Numbered from the stretch's first letter, positions 50,608 through 61,600 are shown. The stretch: DNA of 64,000 bases from Paenibacillus mendelii (GCF_024498075.1 NZ_JANHOF010000008.1:124001-188000), one strand, 5' to 3'. Notes: generated by a model from the letters alone, not told the origin. Program-made: numbers and translations.

Positions 50608-50664
50608 TTTATATATAATTTCGGCCCGGAAGTAAATAAGTGATTTTTGACAAATAGGTCATAT
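50608..50664 (-). promoter_or_regulatory. Promoter and AraC-type operator of the regulator gene
   Basis: On the minus strand TTTACT (50631-50636) and TATAAA (50608-50613) form a promoter with a 17-bp spacer. The 33-bp element 50632-50664 overlaps the -35 and carries the half-sites ACCTATTT and ACTTATTT 18 bp apart, as at the importer promoter. Confidence 0.75.
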
Positions 50665-50730
50665 CCGTTTTTCAGCTTGCAGAAAAACGAAAAGCACCCG
50701 CTGTAAGATTCTGCAGACAAAACGGACAGC

Positions 50731-50766
50731 ACAAAGCCGCCACCCTGCTAAGAGTGACGGCTTTGT
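50731..50766 (-). terminator. Hairpin after the Ig/SLH protein gene
   Basis: ACAAAGCCG (50731-50739) pairs with CGGCTTTGT (50758-50766), extended inside by CAC/GTG. It lies 27 bp beyond the stop at 50794. The T-run after it is interrupted (TTTGTGCTGT). Confidence 0.65.
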
Positions 50767-50793
50767 TGCGAATGGCCAATACAATGTCAGTGC

Positions 50794-53700
50794 TTAAGGG
50801 TTGCTCGCACTCTCGATGTCCTTTAAAGCCCAATAGCCGAGAGGGACGTCTGGCCAGGAAGATTTGACTAAACCGGATTCCTGGAGCTTACGTTCGAACA
50901 ATCGATTCAGAAACACTGTGCTCTCCGCTCTCGTTACTCCCTGGTCAGGAAGAAATTTACCATCCGGATAACCTCTGAGAATATTCGCTTGCTGGACAGC
51001 CGCTATAGCTTGCTCAGCCCAGTGCCCCTTAATGTCTGTGAAGCTTGATACGCTTGCAGTTAGAGCGAGTACCTTGAGCTTCTGCGCGATTACGGCAATC
51101 TCCGCTCTCGTCATCACGGCGCCGGGACCAAAGGAACCATCCGGGAGCCCATTCATTAACCCGGCTTGACTTACCTTGGCAATAGCATCAGCCGCCCAGT
51201 AAGAATCAGGAACATCCGAGTATGGCCGCCCCTCTGCCAACTCCTCAGGGCCCGCAGGCAGCAATCTGGCGAGCATTGCAGCAAACTCCGCTCTTTTCAC
51301 CAACTGGTCTGGCTTAAAGGTGCCATCCTGGTATCCAAATATATACGCATTTCCCGTGTATTCCTCAAGAGAAATAACGGTGAAGATGCCCAGTGCAGTC
51401 ACTTCAATTTCAATACCCCGCGGGTTTCCTTGCTGATCATATTTGATTACACCCCGCTGCAGCTTCTTTTCGCCATCGCTCTGCTCGATATAAACAGCCA
51501 GGGAGTCCAGAAAGGCTTGTTGGAGCGCAGCATTGCCTGGCAAAGAGCTGATCGGGAGCATAACCTTAACAGCATGATCCTTATCATTCGTCTCGATCCT
51601 CATCGAGCTTCCTATGACGTCTACTTCTCGATCACCGGCAATCTCTTTAACCTTGTCCGCACTCATGATGCGGTCTGTAATGACTTGCTGCTCTCCCGGA
51701 TTACGGACCGGGATGAACCGGTAATTAATATCCTTTCCCTCTGCCTGCAAGGCTCCGAGCGATTCTTTCGTTAGTGTAACTATGGTGTCTCCCGCTTTCA
51801 TTTCAAGAACCAGCCCTGCTTGGCTTAACTCACGCAGCGATGTGCCATGCAGATTAACCCTGACTTCATCGGCTTGACTTCCCGGTAACGGCGGGTCCGT
51901 AATGATGATTCGCACGGATTGATTAGAAGACCGGACAGCCCGTGCAATGATTTCCCTTATTTTACTTAAATTCATCTCCACGTTGTCCTCGATTACCCCG
52001 ACCGTTGTCATTCGGACAATGTCGATTGTGACCGAAGGATTCGTGGGACCTTCATCCCCAACGAGCACTTCGCCTTGTCTCGTTTGACCTTGCGAAGGCA
52101 TCGGCAGCACCGGCCCAGGTGAGGGGACCACTCTGATATTCGATATCGCTTGTAACGCTTCCCCGCTCCAGTTGCCCGCCTCATCCTGTCCTCTCGCATA
52201 CAGCGTCGTATTCGCATGGATTACTATCGGCCCGGAATAATTCATGTAGACCCCGTTTAATCCGAGCTTATATTGCTTCACAACAACATCACCTGCGTAA
52301 CTTATCGTGGCCGTAACATTCTGATAGGTTACTTCCATCGGAGTAACGGTGATTATTGGAATCGATGGGGCGACTGTGTCCAGGGTGAAGCTTGCATCAT
52401 ACACCATACTCATATTGCCGGCTGCATCCATGAATTGAACGTAGACGGTTCTATTGGATCCATCTCCGGCCTGAATCTCATAGTTCTTGGTAGAGGCATA
52501 GCTCTCCATACTACTCCACGAAGAGCCATCCTGTGATAATCTCATTTGGATGTCCTCTGGATCCGAACCTTCAACACCATCCTCCACCGTAAGGTCAAGA
52601 TTCAGCATCAGATTATTCGATGTGGTGCTTCCACCCTTCAAGGCTACGCTTCCCGTTGGCGGTGTTCGATCTATGTTGGCAATCGTAAGCGTTGTTTCTG
52701 AGCTCCAGTTGCCCGCTGCATCCTTCACTTTGGCATATACAATGGTGTTGTTTCCTACAGTGATAGGCGAGGTATAAGGCTCGAATACACTGCCCGCTCC
52801 ATCACCGACTTTAATGTGCCGCACCGCGGCATCATCCTCCGCAGCCTGATCTTCAAACCCTAAGGAAACCACGACATCCGTATTAGTCCAAGCCGTTGTG
52901 CTCGGCTCAAGGATCGGCGCTACCGGTGCAAGGGTATCCACGGTTATGGAGACGCTGGACTTCTCCGTGCCTACGTTACCGGCGGCATCAGTAGCTAATG
53001 CTTCAAACACGTGTACGCCATCTGCCAGCGTTGTGATTGTAGGTTTGTAACTCCAATCGTTGTTGGCATCCGCAGTTACTGTAGTGATCATTACACCGTC
53101 GATCCATATCGTTATTTTGCTATTAGACTCTGCTGAGCCCGTCAACTCCTCAAATATCGGATTATTCGTAACTCCAGAAGGATTCCATATCGTAGGCGCA
53201 GGAGGCTTAGTCGTATCGTAGATGATCATAGATTCACTGGATCTGGCACTGCTTAGACCAAATGCCAAATCCGTTGCCATGGCACTATACGGGTTTTCTC
53301 CCTGCATCATGGAGCTCTGATCAAGCGACCATTGCCCCCCGGCTGTCACAACTGCAGTTCCTGCAGTTACACTCATACCCAGCTCGTTTCTCTTGTACAC
53401 TGTAATCGTCGACCCTGCATCACCCGTTCCATGAATGGTGATAGGTCTTTTATTCGTAGCGCCATTAATGGCTATAGGAATAACTACAGCGTCATCCATT
53501 ACACTGAAGCCTGTAAGGACAGGAACGGAGGGGGGTGAAGTCTTGATCCTCACGGCAAAGTCAGCCGAATCCGGGCTAACATTCCCGGCAATATCCGTGG
53601 CCACAGCCTTGAAAGTGCGGATACCGTCAGCAAGCGTTGTCCCCGTATAGTCGAATGACCATGTTCCATTGTCTGCAGCCGTTGTCGTACCGATACCGCT

Positions 53701-55335
53701 GCTTCCGCCATCTAAGTATATCGTAACTATACTCTTCCCTTCCGCTGTTCCCTGAAGGATTAATGTATTGTCTGTTGTTATGCGGTCGTTATCCGGATCA
53801 TCCAGCACCTTCGTTATCACCGGAGCAGACGGAGCGGCCAGATCGATCTCCACGACCTGCGACAGGGATCTGGCTCCCGTGATGTTCAATGCATTCGTCG
53901 CCGTTGCGGAGAATGTGTAGCTTCCCGAAGCTAATGGGGATGCCGTATAATCATAGCTCCACGCTCCGCTCGCGTCAGCGGCAGTTGTTCCTGCTATGAC
54001 ATTGTCCAGATATACCGTAACCGTTGCAGAGGCCTCGGCAGTCCCGTTGATATACAGTGATGTGTCATTCGTAATATAGTCCGATTCCGATCTCCCGCTA
54101 TCCTCTGTAATAGCCGTTATTACTGGTGGAGGCGGTGCAAGATCCGGATTCACCTTTGTTTTTACCAGGTACATCTGCGAGGAATTCGTGCTTCCCACCA
54201 TCACATATTCATTGTTAGGAAGAGCCTTGATATCATAGGCAGTATCGAAGCTCGCACCTCCGAAATTCGTTTCCCACAGCACATCACCCGAAGCATTGGT
54301 TTTGAACATATAGATGTCATTGGGACCGTTGGTATAAGAGTAGGTTCTGCCCGCGACCGTATAACCGCCGTCCGCAGCTTCAATGACAGAGACGCCAACA
54401 TCGCTGGAGCTGCCCCCGACTGCCTTCTTCCAAGCGGCTGCGCCAAGGCTATCCGTCTTTACCAGATAGGCATCCCCATTAAATGAACCATTAGGCTTCG
54501 TCTCTCCCGTGAGAATAAATCCACCATCCGATGCGGCCGTAACGGAGTTGACGAGCTCCGTCTGTCCGCCTTCATCATAGGTTTGTTCCCAAACGAATTG
54601 CCCCGCGGCATTGTATTTTATTAGAACGGCATCCGTCGTGCTTGGCGCAGACACCGCTTTCTTGGATCCGGCAACGACGAATCCATTATCTGCTGTCAGC
54701 GCTATGTCAAACACGTCATAGCTTTCATCCGGTGATAAGTATTGTTCTTCCCAGAGGATCTCCCCATCGGCAGCAAGCTTGAACACCTGAATATCATAAT
54801 TATTCGCTCCGGTATTCGTTCTGCTGAGAACAAGATACCCATCAGCCGTCTCAACGATTCCCCGGCCGGCTTGTTCTCCGCTGCCTCCGAGATGCTTCTC
54901 CCACAGCATGTCCCCGGATGCATTCGTCTTCACCACAAAAGTATCATAGTAGGTTGACGCCGAGTACGAATATCCCGTCATCAGGTAGCCCCCGTCGGAG
55001 GTTGCGATTATAGAATGAAACATATCATTGCCTTCCGTTCCGCCGAACTGCTTGGGCTCACCGACGAGATTGCCGATCAAATCCGTCTTCAGCCAGACGG
55101 CATCCGTGTGGCTGGATACAGGATGAGAAACGATCTTCTGCCCTGCAATCACATAACCGTCCACTAAGGGTATAACGCCGTATCCTATATCAGAGCCTGA
55201 GCTTCCCAGTACCTTCTCAAGATCAAGCACCTGCTCGGGTACGGCTGGTGCTGCTGATAATTGAGGCACATACAAGGTGAAACTAATAGATAAGGTAATC
55301 AGTACAGCAATAAATCGATTAAGATTCCTCTTCAT
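50794..55335 (-). CDS. S-layer-anchored protein: N-terminal propeller, Ig-like array, three SLH domains
   Basis: A 1513-residue surface protein. A signal peptide (FIAVLITLSISFTLYVPQLSA) is followed by six to seven propeller-like repeats of the form ATSDGGYLMTGYS / VKTNASGDMLWE (54.15-55.25 kb). Then come about seven bacterial Ig-like domains (52.3-54.12 kb) with motifs such as GTAEASATVTVYLD and WSYDYT, a strand-rich domain, and three SLH domains (50.8-51.4 kb: VKRAEFAAML, MTRAEIAVIA, VTRAESTVFL). It is a wall-bound adhesin or structural protein by layout. The SLH order ends with a short extra piece (DVPLGYWALKDIES). It is monocistronic. Confidence 0.88.
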   Translation of the reverse strand: MKRNLNRFIAVLITLSISFTLYVPQLSAAPAVPEQVLDLEKVLGSSGSDIGYGVIPLVDGYVIAGQKIVSHPVSSHTDAVWLKTDLIGNLVGEPKQFGGTEGNDMFHSIIATSDGGYLMTGYSYSASTYYDTFVVKTNASGDMLWEKHLGGSGEQAGRGIVETADGYLVLSRTNTGANNYDIQVFKLAADGEILWEEQYLSPDESYDVFDIALTADNGFVVAGSKKAVSAPSTTDAVLIKYNAAGQFVWEQTYDEGGQTELVNSVTAASDGGFILTGETKPNGSFNGDAYLVKTDSLGAAAWKKAVGGSSSDVGVSVIEAADGGYTVAGRTYSYTNGPNDIYMFKTNASGDVLWETNFGGASFDTAYDIKALPNNEYVMVGSTNSSQMYLVKTKVNPDLAPPPPVITAITEDSGRSESDYITNDTSLYINGTAEASATVTVYLDNVIAGTTAADASGAWSYDYTASPLASGSYTFSATATNALNITGARSLSQVVEIDLAAPSAPVITKVLDDPDNDRITTDNTLILQGTAEGKSIVTIYLDGGSSGIGTTTAADNGTWSFDYTGTTLADGIRTFKAVATDIAGNVSPDSADFAVRIKTSPPSVPVLTGFSVMDDAVVIPIAINGATNKRPITIHGTGDAGSTITVYKRNELGMSVTAGTAVVTAGGQWSLDQSSMMQGENPYSAMATDLAFGLSSARSSESMIIYDTTKPPAPTIWNPSGVTNNPIFEELTGSAESNSKITIWIDGVMITTVTADANNDWSYKPTITTLADGVHVFEALATDAAGNVGTEKSSVSITVDTLAPVAPILEPSTTAWTNTDVVVSLGFEDQAAEDDAAVRHIKVGDGAGSVFEPYTSPITVGNNTIVYAKVKDAAGNWSSETTLTIANIDRTPPTGSVALKGGSTTSNNLMLNLDLTVEDGVEGSDPEDIQMRLSQDGSSWSSMESYASTKNYEIQAGDGSNRTVYVQFMDAAGNMSMVYDASFTLDTVAPSIPIITVTPMEVTYQNVTATISYAGDVVVKQYKLGLNGVYMNYSGPIVIHANTTLYARGQDEAGNWSGEALQAISNIRVVPSPGPVLPMPSQGQTRQGEVLVGDEGPTNPSVTIDIVRMTTVGVIEDNVEMNLSKIREIIARAVRSSNQSVRIIITDPPLPGSQADEVRVNLHGTSLRELSQAGLVLEMKAGDTIVTLTKESLGALQAEGKDINYRFIPVRNPGEQQVITDRIMSADKVKEIAGDREVDVIGSSMRIETNDKDHAVKVMLPISSLPGNAALQQAFLDSLAVYIEQSDGEKKLQRGVIKYDQQGNPRGIEIEVTALGIFTVISLEEYTGNAYIFGYQDGTFKPDQLVKRAEFAAMLARLLPAGPEELAEGRPYSDVPDSYWAADAIAKVSQAGLMNGLPDGSFGPGAVMTRAEIAVIAQKLKVLALTASVSSFTDIKGHWAEQAIAAVQQANILRGYPDGKFLPDQGVTRAESTVFLNRLFERKLQESGLVKSSWPDVPLGYWALKDIESASNP

Positions 55336-55483
55336 TGTGCTGCCCCCAGTAGTAACTTCCTATATAACTTACCAATTTTACCATAGCATTCTATGAATCA
55401 CATCGTTTTTTCGACATGCGACAAAGCGAGGTTACATCCTATACGATTAGTTGGTTTCTACGATTAGATCAATAGTATTTTAA

Positions 55484-55511
55484 AAGAGAAAACCCGCTCA
55501 CAGAGCGGGTT
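55484..55511 (-). terminator. Intrinsic terminator after the PrsW-fusion gene
   Basis: AACCCGCTC (55491-55499) pairs with GAGCGGGTT (55503-55511) around a 3-nt loop and leads on the minus strand into TTCTCTTTT. It lies about 80 bp beyond the stop at 55589. Confidence 0.85.
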
Positions 55512-55588
55512 CTATGCATGAAGGCGAGGGGAAGTACATTCCCCGACTGAGTAATACGATCACATCTCGAGAAGGTGCTAGGATCCAT

Positions 55589-57406
55589 TTATTTGATTCT
55601 CAAAGCGTGTCCGCAGCGAGCGCAATATCTGGTACTCCTCGGAGATAAGGTGCCGCAGCCGCTGCAATGCAGCTCGCCACTTGTCGTATCGTCCGGATCA
55701 TGATGCTGCAGCTGCTCCTGCACATAGGGATTCATCGTCGAAAGGGTTTGAATCTCCTCTCTTCTGCCGATACGGATCAGGACATATAACAAGATGATAT
55801 CGATGCAGCCGATAACAGCCATCATCCCAATCTTTGCCCAACCATTGGCAAAATGGTAATCCCATAGCGCATGCAAACCGATGACGATGAGAAGCAGGAG
55901 GATCGCGCCTCCAACCTTGTACACGACACGCGCGTTGCCAAAGGCTTTCGATTTCGTTGACGCCACACCGATCCAGATTCCTACAGCCGCGATCGCCGTC
56001 CACGCTCCATGACCGAAAGGTGACAATAAGGCCCTGATCCAGAGAACGGATAACATTCCGACTGAAGATGCCTCATCCATATGCGACCAACCGTAGACCA
56101 TGCTTTCTACCGCGGCAAATCCCATGCCTGCTGCCGCTCCGAACACGACCGCATCCATCAGAAAATGCATTTGCCTCGTCCGGACAAGCGCGATACACAC
56201 GAGTAGCTTAACGCTTTCCTCGATCAAGGATACAAACAGCGGCAATCTAAACTGCGCGAAGTCCAAGCCGCTGTCGCCGATGCCCAGCAGCCACGCCCGC
56301 TCCAGGAACCACGCCACAGGAACCGCGAAAATCGCGGAAGACGCGAAAATCAAGCTTAACCGCGTCTGTCGAAAACCTAATAACTGGTGGTCTCGAATAT
56401 AAGAAACGAACGTAACCGGACCCACGAGTCCTCCTACAATCATAACCACGATGCTCAGCCATCTGTTGTTCAGGAACAGAGCCAGCAGAGACAGTGCGAT
56501 GAAGCCCCCGCCCAGCCAAAGAAGTACGTCCATCCAGCGCTCCCTGGCTTTCGGCAGGATGTCGGAGACGGGCTCCGGCTCTCCGCCATACTCATAGTTA
56601 ACTTTGGAAACCAGGTGCGGAGTCCGGATGTGGAGGATCTCCATAAACTGCTTCTGGATCGGGGCGTAATAACTCAGCACATACAGAAACTCGCTCTTTC
56701 CCATCACCAATAATTCACTGTCCTCCGATGCCGTAACCGCAACTTCTGAAGGCGTATCGGTCAATAGCATCGCTTCCCCGAAAAAATCGCCCTCGAGCAG
56801 AACCGTCCTTTTTCTTTTCCTCCCGCGGGCTTCCAATCTGCCCCTGCTGACCATGTAAAATTGATCGGCAAGCGTTCCCTCCGACACGACGGTTTCGCCT
56901 TTTGCAACTTTTCGGACTGACGTGACTTCCGCGAGACCGCGAAGCTCGGCGTCAGGAATGACCGACCATATCGTAGCGTTGCGAAGCTTTCGATGGATCA
57001 TGCGGATACGGACGGTTAGCAGCATGCTCTCATGGAACAGCGGGCTGCTCTTGGCCAATACCTCGAATAACGGACGATCCAAGCGCAAAGCCGATACGTC
57101 GCCAATGGCGGTTACGCGAGCGGTCCTGCGTTCGTTCTGCAGCAATCCGATTTCTCCAACTAACGCCCCCGGACCGAGCTCGGCCAGCAGCATCGACTTC
57201 CCGACCAAATTACGCGATGAAACCTGTACGTGACCCGTACGAATAAAATAACATTCCGTACCGATTTCTCCTTCAACCAGGAGGGGTTGTCCGTCCATGA
57301 ACTCGATGGATTGAATAGAACTGGCCGCCATCCGCAGCTCATCATCCGGTATACCGCGCAACAGAGGATGCTCGTGCAAAAAAGAAAAAACGTCTTCGGA
57401 GGACAT
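55589..57406 (-). CDS. PrsW-family membrane protease fused to two cyclic-nucleotide-binding domains and a zinc ribbon
   Basis: A 605-residue protein. Residues 15-130 and 143-260 are cyclic-nucleotide-binding domains; the first keeps a phosphate-cassette-like GEIGLLQNERRTARV, the second (GEAMLLTDTPSEVAV) has lost the Arg. Residues 292-545 are a polytopic PrsW/PCSK domain with its metalloprotease marks: EESVK (396-400), GFAAVES (Glu434), GHGAW (His466) and LHALWDY (His512). Residues 581-598 hold CxxC and CxxC, a zinc ribbon. PrsW enzymes make the first cut in anti-sigma factors; cNMP or a related ligand may gate this one from the cytoplasm. It lies 14 bp after a gene for a membrane-anchored coiled coil, a candidate substrate or partner. 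AGGAAG precedes ATG 57406. Confidence 0.88.
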   Translation of the reverse strand: MSSEDVFSFLHEHPLLRGIPDDELRMAASSIQSIEFMDGQPLLVEGEIGTECYFIRTGHVQVSSRNLVGKSMLLAELGPGALVGEIGLLQNERRTARVTAIGDVSALRLDRPLFEVLAKSSPLFHESMLLTVRIRMIHRKLRNATIWSVIPDAELRGLAEVTSVRKVAKGETVVSEGTLADQFYMVSRGRLEARGRKRKRTVLLEGDFFGEAMLLTDTPSEVAVTASEDSELLVMGKSEFLYVLSYYAPIQKQFMEILHIRTPHLVSKVNYEYGGEPEPVSDILPKARERWMDVLLWLGGGFIALSLLALFLNNRWLSIVVMIVGGLVGPVTFVSYIRDHQLLGFRQTRLSLIFASSAIFAVPVAWFLERAWLLGIGDSGLDFAQFRLPLFVSLIEESVKLLVCIALVRTRQMHFLMDAVVFGAAAGMGFAAVESMVYGWSHMDEASSVGMLSVLWIRALLSPFGHGAWTAIAAVGIWIGVASTKSKAFGNARVVYKVGGAILLLLIVIGLHALWDYHFANGWAKIGMMAVIGCIDIILLYVLIRIGRREEIQTLSTMNPYVQEQLQHHDPDDTTSGELHCSGCGTLSPRSTRYCARCGHALRIK

Positions 57407-57420
57407 TTATTCAACTTCCT

Positions 57421-58053
57421 TTATCTCATATTGCCAATAATGCTGCTCCTGGATTCCTGCATTTTCTTGATGAAGTTCGTCATAACGTCGAACGCTTCAT
57501 TGCGTTTATTGGTCAAACTCTGCAAACGAAGCATATCCATCTGTTGCGAATTCGATAGGGCGTCGATTTGACTTTTAACTTGCTGCTCTATCGTGCCGAG
57601 TTGGCCTACATTTGTCGGCGGCGCTGTGCTGATACCGGCTTCTTCCATTGCTTTTCTCAAGGCTTCTGTCTGATCGTCATTTATAGCATTATCGGGTGAA
57701 GAACCGGCCGGAATCCCTATCTCCCCAGCCTTAGACAAAACGGTATTTAATTGGGCGATCTGATTGTTCCGATCCTGCACCCCTTTGATTTGATCCTGCA
57801 GCTGCTGTTCCAGCAGTTGCGAGCGTTGCTCTTGAACCGCCTTCAATGCCGTTTCAAGATCCATGCTGCTTACGTTAATCGCCTCTACCCCGCCTACATT
57901 GCCGGCACTAGCGAGCGAATTCTGCGTTGCACCTCTGCCTAGCGCATCATTGACCGTATGGTAGAACGAATCGTTATACATGATGGCCGAACCAACAAGT
58001 ACACCTGCAATAAATACACCGCCAACAGATAATATCTTTTTCTTCATACTCAT
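57421..58053 (-). CDS. Membrane-anchored coiled-coil protein
   Basis: A 210-residue protein with one N-terminal membrane segment (about 5-26) and an outward part with two predicted coiled coils (about 70-112 and 155-205; rich in Q, L, E, K). The middle is Pro/Gly-rich. GAGGAAG precedes ATG 58053. It is cotranscribed with the PrsW-type protease gene. A single membrane anchor is what PrsW substrates have, but here the small cytoplasmic end is only a few residues. No family is recognised. Confidence 0.75.
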   Translation of the reverse strand: MSMKKKILSVGGVFIAGVLVGSAIMYNDSFYHTVNDALGRGATQNSLASAGNVGGVEAINVSSMDLETALKAVQEQRSQLLEQQLQDQIKGVQDRNNQIAQLNTVLSKAGEIGIPAGSSPDNAINDDQTEALRKAMEEAGISTAPPTNVGQLGTIEQQVKSQIDALSNSQQMDMLRLQSLTNKRNEAFDVMTNFIKKMQESRSSIIGNMR

Positions 58054-58663
58054 TCGCTAACTTCCTCTCATTCTGCTTTTTAGCATATTATTTCCTACTA
58101 GGGGCGTCAACCGTTTTCACATCCCCATTGACCCGTTACCTCGCTCTTGCACCATAAGCGTCTATTACTATTTCAATAAACCTAACTACCTCCCAGGATC
58201 TGATTTTTTAACAGTACGCTTTGTCTACACCTATTTTATTATTTCAGTGGCTTCAATTCTGTAACCCGGATTACATTTTGTAAAAAGAAAGGGGAGAATG
58301 TGCGAATAGCCAACACTTGCATGCCATAATTGATTAAAAGTCGAGAATGATTGAATTTCGCATCGTTTATCGTTAACGTCATAAAACGCGCAAAGTGCTG
58401 CATGTTCTTATACGTATTTCGACTAGGACAACTACAGAAACTTGTGTGGGTTACGTAGAATACTTGACTCGCATATAATTCATTTCGGTTTGGTAAAGCA
58501 ATTCCTAAATATTCATTAGCGGTTATAACAAAACAAGCGGTCTTCGAGATAAGATTTAATTATCTTCTCGAAGATCGCTTATGGTTTCCAAACGGTTTGC
58601 GCACATTTATTCATGGTGATTTTTCGTTGTAAAACCTCTTGTTGACGTACAATGATTCATACT
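58054..58663. other. Intergenic region without a supported gene
   Basis: About 610 bp, AT-rich. It holds the terminator of the InlB-repeat SLH gene (58535-58580) and the promoter region of the coiled-coil/PrsW operon. No frame here has a ribosome site or family look. Confidence 0.5.
58535..58580 (-). terminator. Terminator after the InlB-repeat SLH gene
   Basis: AAGCG-TCTTCGAGA and TCTCGAAGA-CGCTT pair over about 15 bp with one mismatch, and AT-rich inner pairing closes the loop. On the minus strand it leads into TGTTTTGTTAT. It lies about 85 bp beyond the stop at 58664. Confidence 0.65.
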
Positions 58664-61600
58664 TTACTTGCTCTTCTGTTCCACTATTCTCAGTAGAATC
58701 GTTGCAGCCTCAGCTCGCGTTGTCTTATCATCGGGGGCAAATTTATTCATGCTTTTGCCTTGTATTAAACCCAATTTCTTCATCGCTACTACTGCGCCCT
58801 TCGCCCAGGTCGGAATATGATGGTCATCCCCAAAATCGGTTGTTGCATTAGAACCCACCCTCAAGTTGAGTGCTCTGGCAATCATTACCACCATCTCCGA
58901 TCTAGTCACTACTTTATCCGGACGAAAACTGCCATCCTCGAAGCCTCTAATAATACCCGCTTGCATCGCCTGCGCCACCGCTTTCTTTGCCCAAGCTTCA
59001 ATTTTCGCAGTATCGGTAAAAGCTATCTCAGCCTTTTCCGCTTGCGGCTTCAACGCATTCATCAACATCACCACAAACTCCGCTCGAGTCACAGCAGCAT
59101 TCGGCTTAAACGTGCCGTCCGGATAACCGCTAACGATCCCATTCTTTACTGCTTGCTTGATATTGTCCTCTGCCCAGTGCCCGGAGATATCACTAAATTC
59201 AGGCTCTGAATCTGAATCTACCGGCCCACAAGGTACTGGCTGGTCATTTACATTTTCAACACATAATATCGTAAATGTCGCCAAGTAATCCACTTCTACC
59301 GAAATCCAGTTGCCAACGACCTTACCACCAGCAACTTCCACCCACGCCTTCTTTAATCCGTCATAATAGAACACCGCCGGTCGCTGACCCTCCGCCAATT
59401 TCGATGGCTCAAATGCAAAGGATATTGTTACCATTTTTTTGAAGTTCTCCGAGAAATTTTTCATAATCTCAAAAACTCCGCTGACTGGATGCTTTTCTTT
59501 CGACAGAAGATTTTCGGTTTCCAATTCTCTTTCAATTGTTATCGTTAATTCCTTGTTTGCAGCCCCTGACGGGATAAATATTCTCACTAAATCTTCAAAG
59601 CTCACCTCTCCTATTGCTCCCGCAGGCAGTGTTAACCTTCCATCCGTTGAGACCAGTTTAATATAGGTTGGTCCGCCATAACTTACACTTGCGCGCCACT
59701 GCGCATACAGCGTCACATTCGCGCTTCCCATGGTCAGTGCTGCACCTGCCGCGTAGCTCGTTCCACTGCCATTCGCGGCGCTGTTCCAGCCTGCAAACGT
59801 GTAGCCCGCTCTCACTAAACTACCTGTGTTCCCGAGCACGGTTGCCGATGCGCCGGTCTCGTACGTTCCGCTGTCTGAAGGCACCGTTCCTCCGGTGCTG
59901 CCGTTGCCGTTATACGTTACCGTGTAGGTGGGATTCGTCGTCCACTGCGCAAATAGCGTCACGTTTGCGCTTCCCATGGTCAGCGTTGTGCCTGCTGCAT
60001 AGCTCGTTCCGCTACCATTGGCGGCGGTGTTCCAGCCTGCAAATGTGTAGCCCGCTTTCACCAAATTACCTGTGTTCCCGAGCACGGTTACCGGTGCGCC
60101 GGTCTCGTACGTTCCATTGTCTGAAGGTGCGGCGCCTCCCGTGCTACCGTTGCCGTCATACGTTACCGTGTAAGTGGGATTCGTCGTCCACTGCGCAAAT
60201 AGCGTCACGTTTGCGCTTCCTATGGTCAGCGTGTCGCCTGCCGCATAGCTCGTTTCGCTGCCATTCGCGGCGGTGTTCCAGCCTGTAAACGTATAGCCCG
60301 CTTTCACCAAGCTTCCCTTACCTAACACCGTTGCAGATGCTCCTATCTCGTACATTCCATTGTCTGAAGGTGCGGCGCCTCCCGTGCTGCCGTTGCCGTC
60401 ATACGTTACCGTGTAGGTGGGATTCGTCGTCCACTGCGCAAATAGCGTCACATTCGCGCTTCCCATAGTAAGCGTTGCTCCTGCCGCGTAGCTCGTTCCG
60501 CTGCCATTCGCGGCGGTGTTCCACCCTGCAAACACGTGTCCCGCTTTCACTAAATTACCTGTGTTCCCGAGCACGGTTACCGTTGTACCGGTCTCGTACA
60601 TTCCATTGTCTGAAGGTGCGGCACCTCCCGTGCTGCCGTTGCCGTCATACGTTACCGTGTAGGTGGGATTCGTCATCCACTGCGCAAATAGCGTCACGTT
60701 CGCGCTTCCCATAGTAAGCGTTGCGCCTGCCGCGTAGCTCGTTCCGCTGCCATTCGCGGCAGTGTTCCATCCTGCAAACGTATGTCCCGCTTTCACCAAG
60801 CTTTCCTTACCCAACACCGTTGCCGATGCTCCTGTCTCGTATGCTCCACTATCTGAAGGCACGGTGCCTCCAGTGCTGCCATTGCCGTCATACGTTACCA
60901 TATAGGTGGGATTCGTCGTCCACTGAGCAAATAGCGTTACGTTCGCACTTCCCATGGTCAGTGTTACGCCTGCCGCGTAGCTCGTTCCACTGCCATTCGC
61001 GGCGGTGTTCCAGCCTGCAAACGCGTAGCCCGCTTTCACCAAGCTTCCTTTACCCAGCACCGTTGCCGATGCTCCTGTCTCGTATGTTCCTCTGTCTACA
61101 GGCGCGGCACCTCCAGTGCTGCCGTTGCCGTCATACGTTACCGTGTAAGTCGGGTTCGTCGTCCACTTCGCAAATAGCGTCACATTCGTGCTTCCCATGG
61201 TCAGCGTTGCGCCTGCTGCATAGCTCGTTCCGCTTCCATTCGCGGCGGTGTTCCAACCTGCAAATGTGTAGCCCGCTTTCACTAAATTACCTGTGTTCCC
61301 AAGCACGGTTGCCGATGCGCCGGTCTCATATGTTCCGCTGTCCGTAGGCACCGTTCCTCCGGTGCTGCCGTTACCGTTATACATTACCGTGTAGATGGGA
61401 TTCGTCATCCACTGCGCAAATAGCGTCACGTTTGCGCTTCCTATGGTCAGCGTTGCGCCTGCTGCATAGCTCGTTCCGCTTCCATTCGCGACGGTGTTCC
61501 AGCCTGCAAATGTGTAACCCGCTCTCACTAAATTACCTGAGTTCCCGAGCACCGTTGCCGTTGCTCCTGTCTCGTATGTTCCGCTGTCAGAGGGCTCAGT

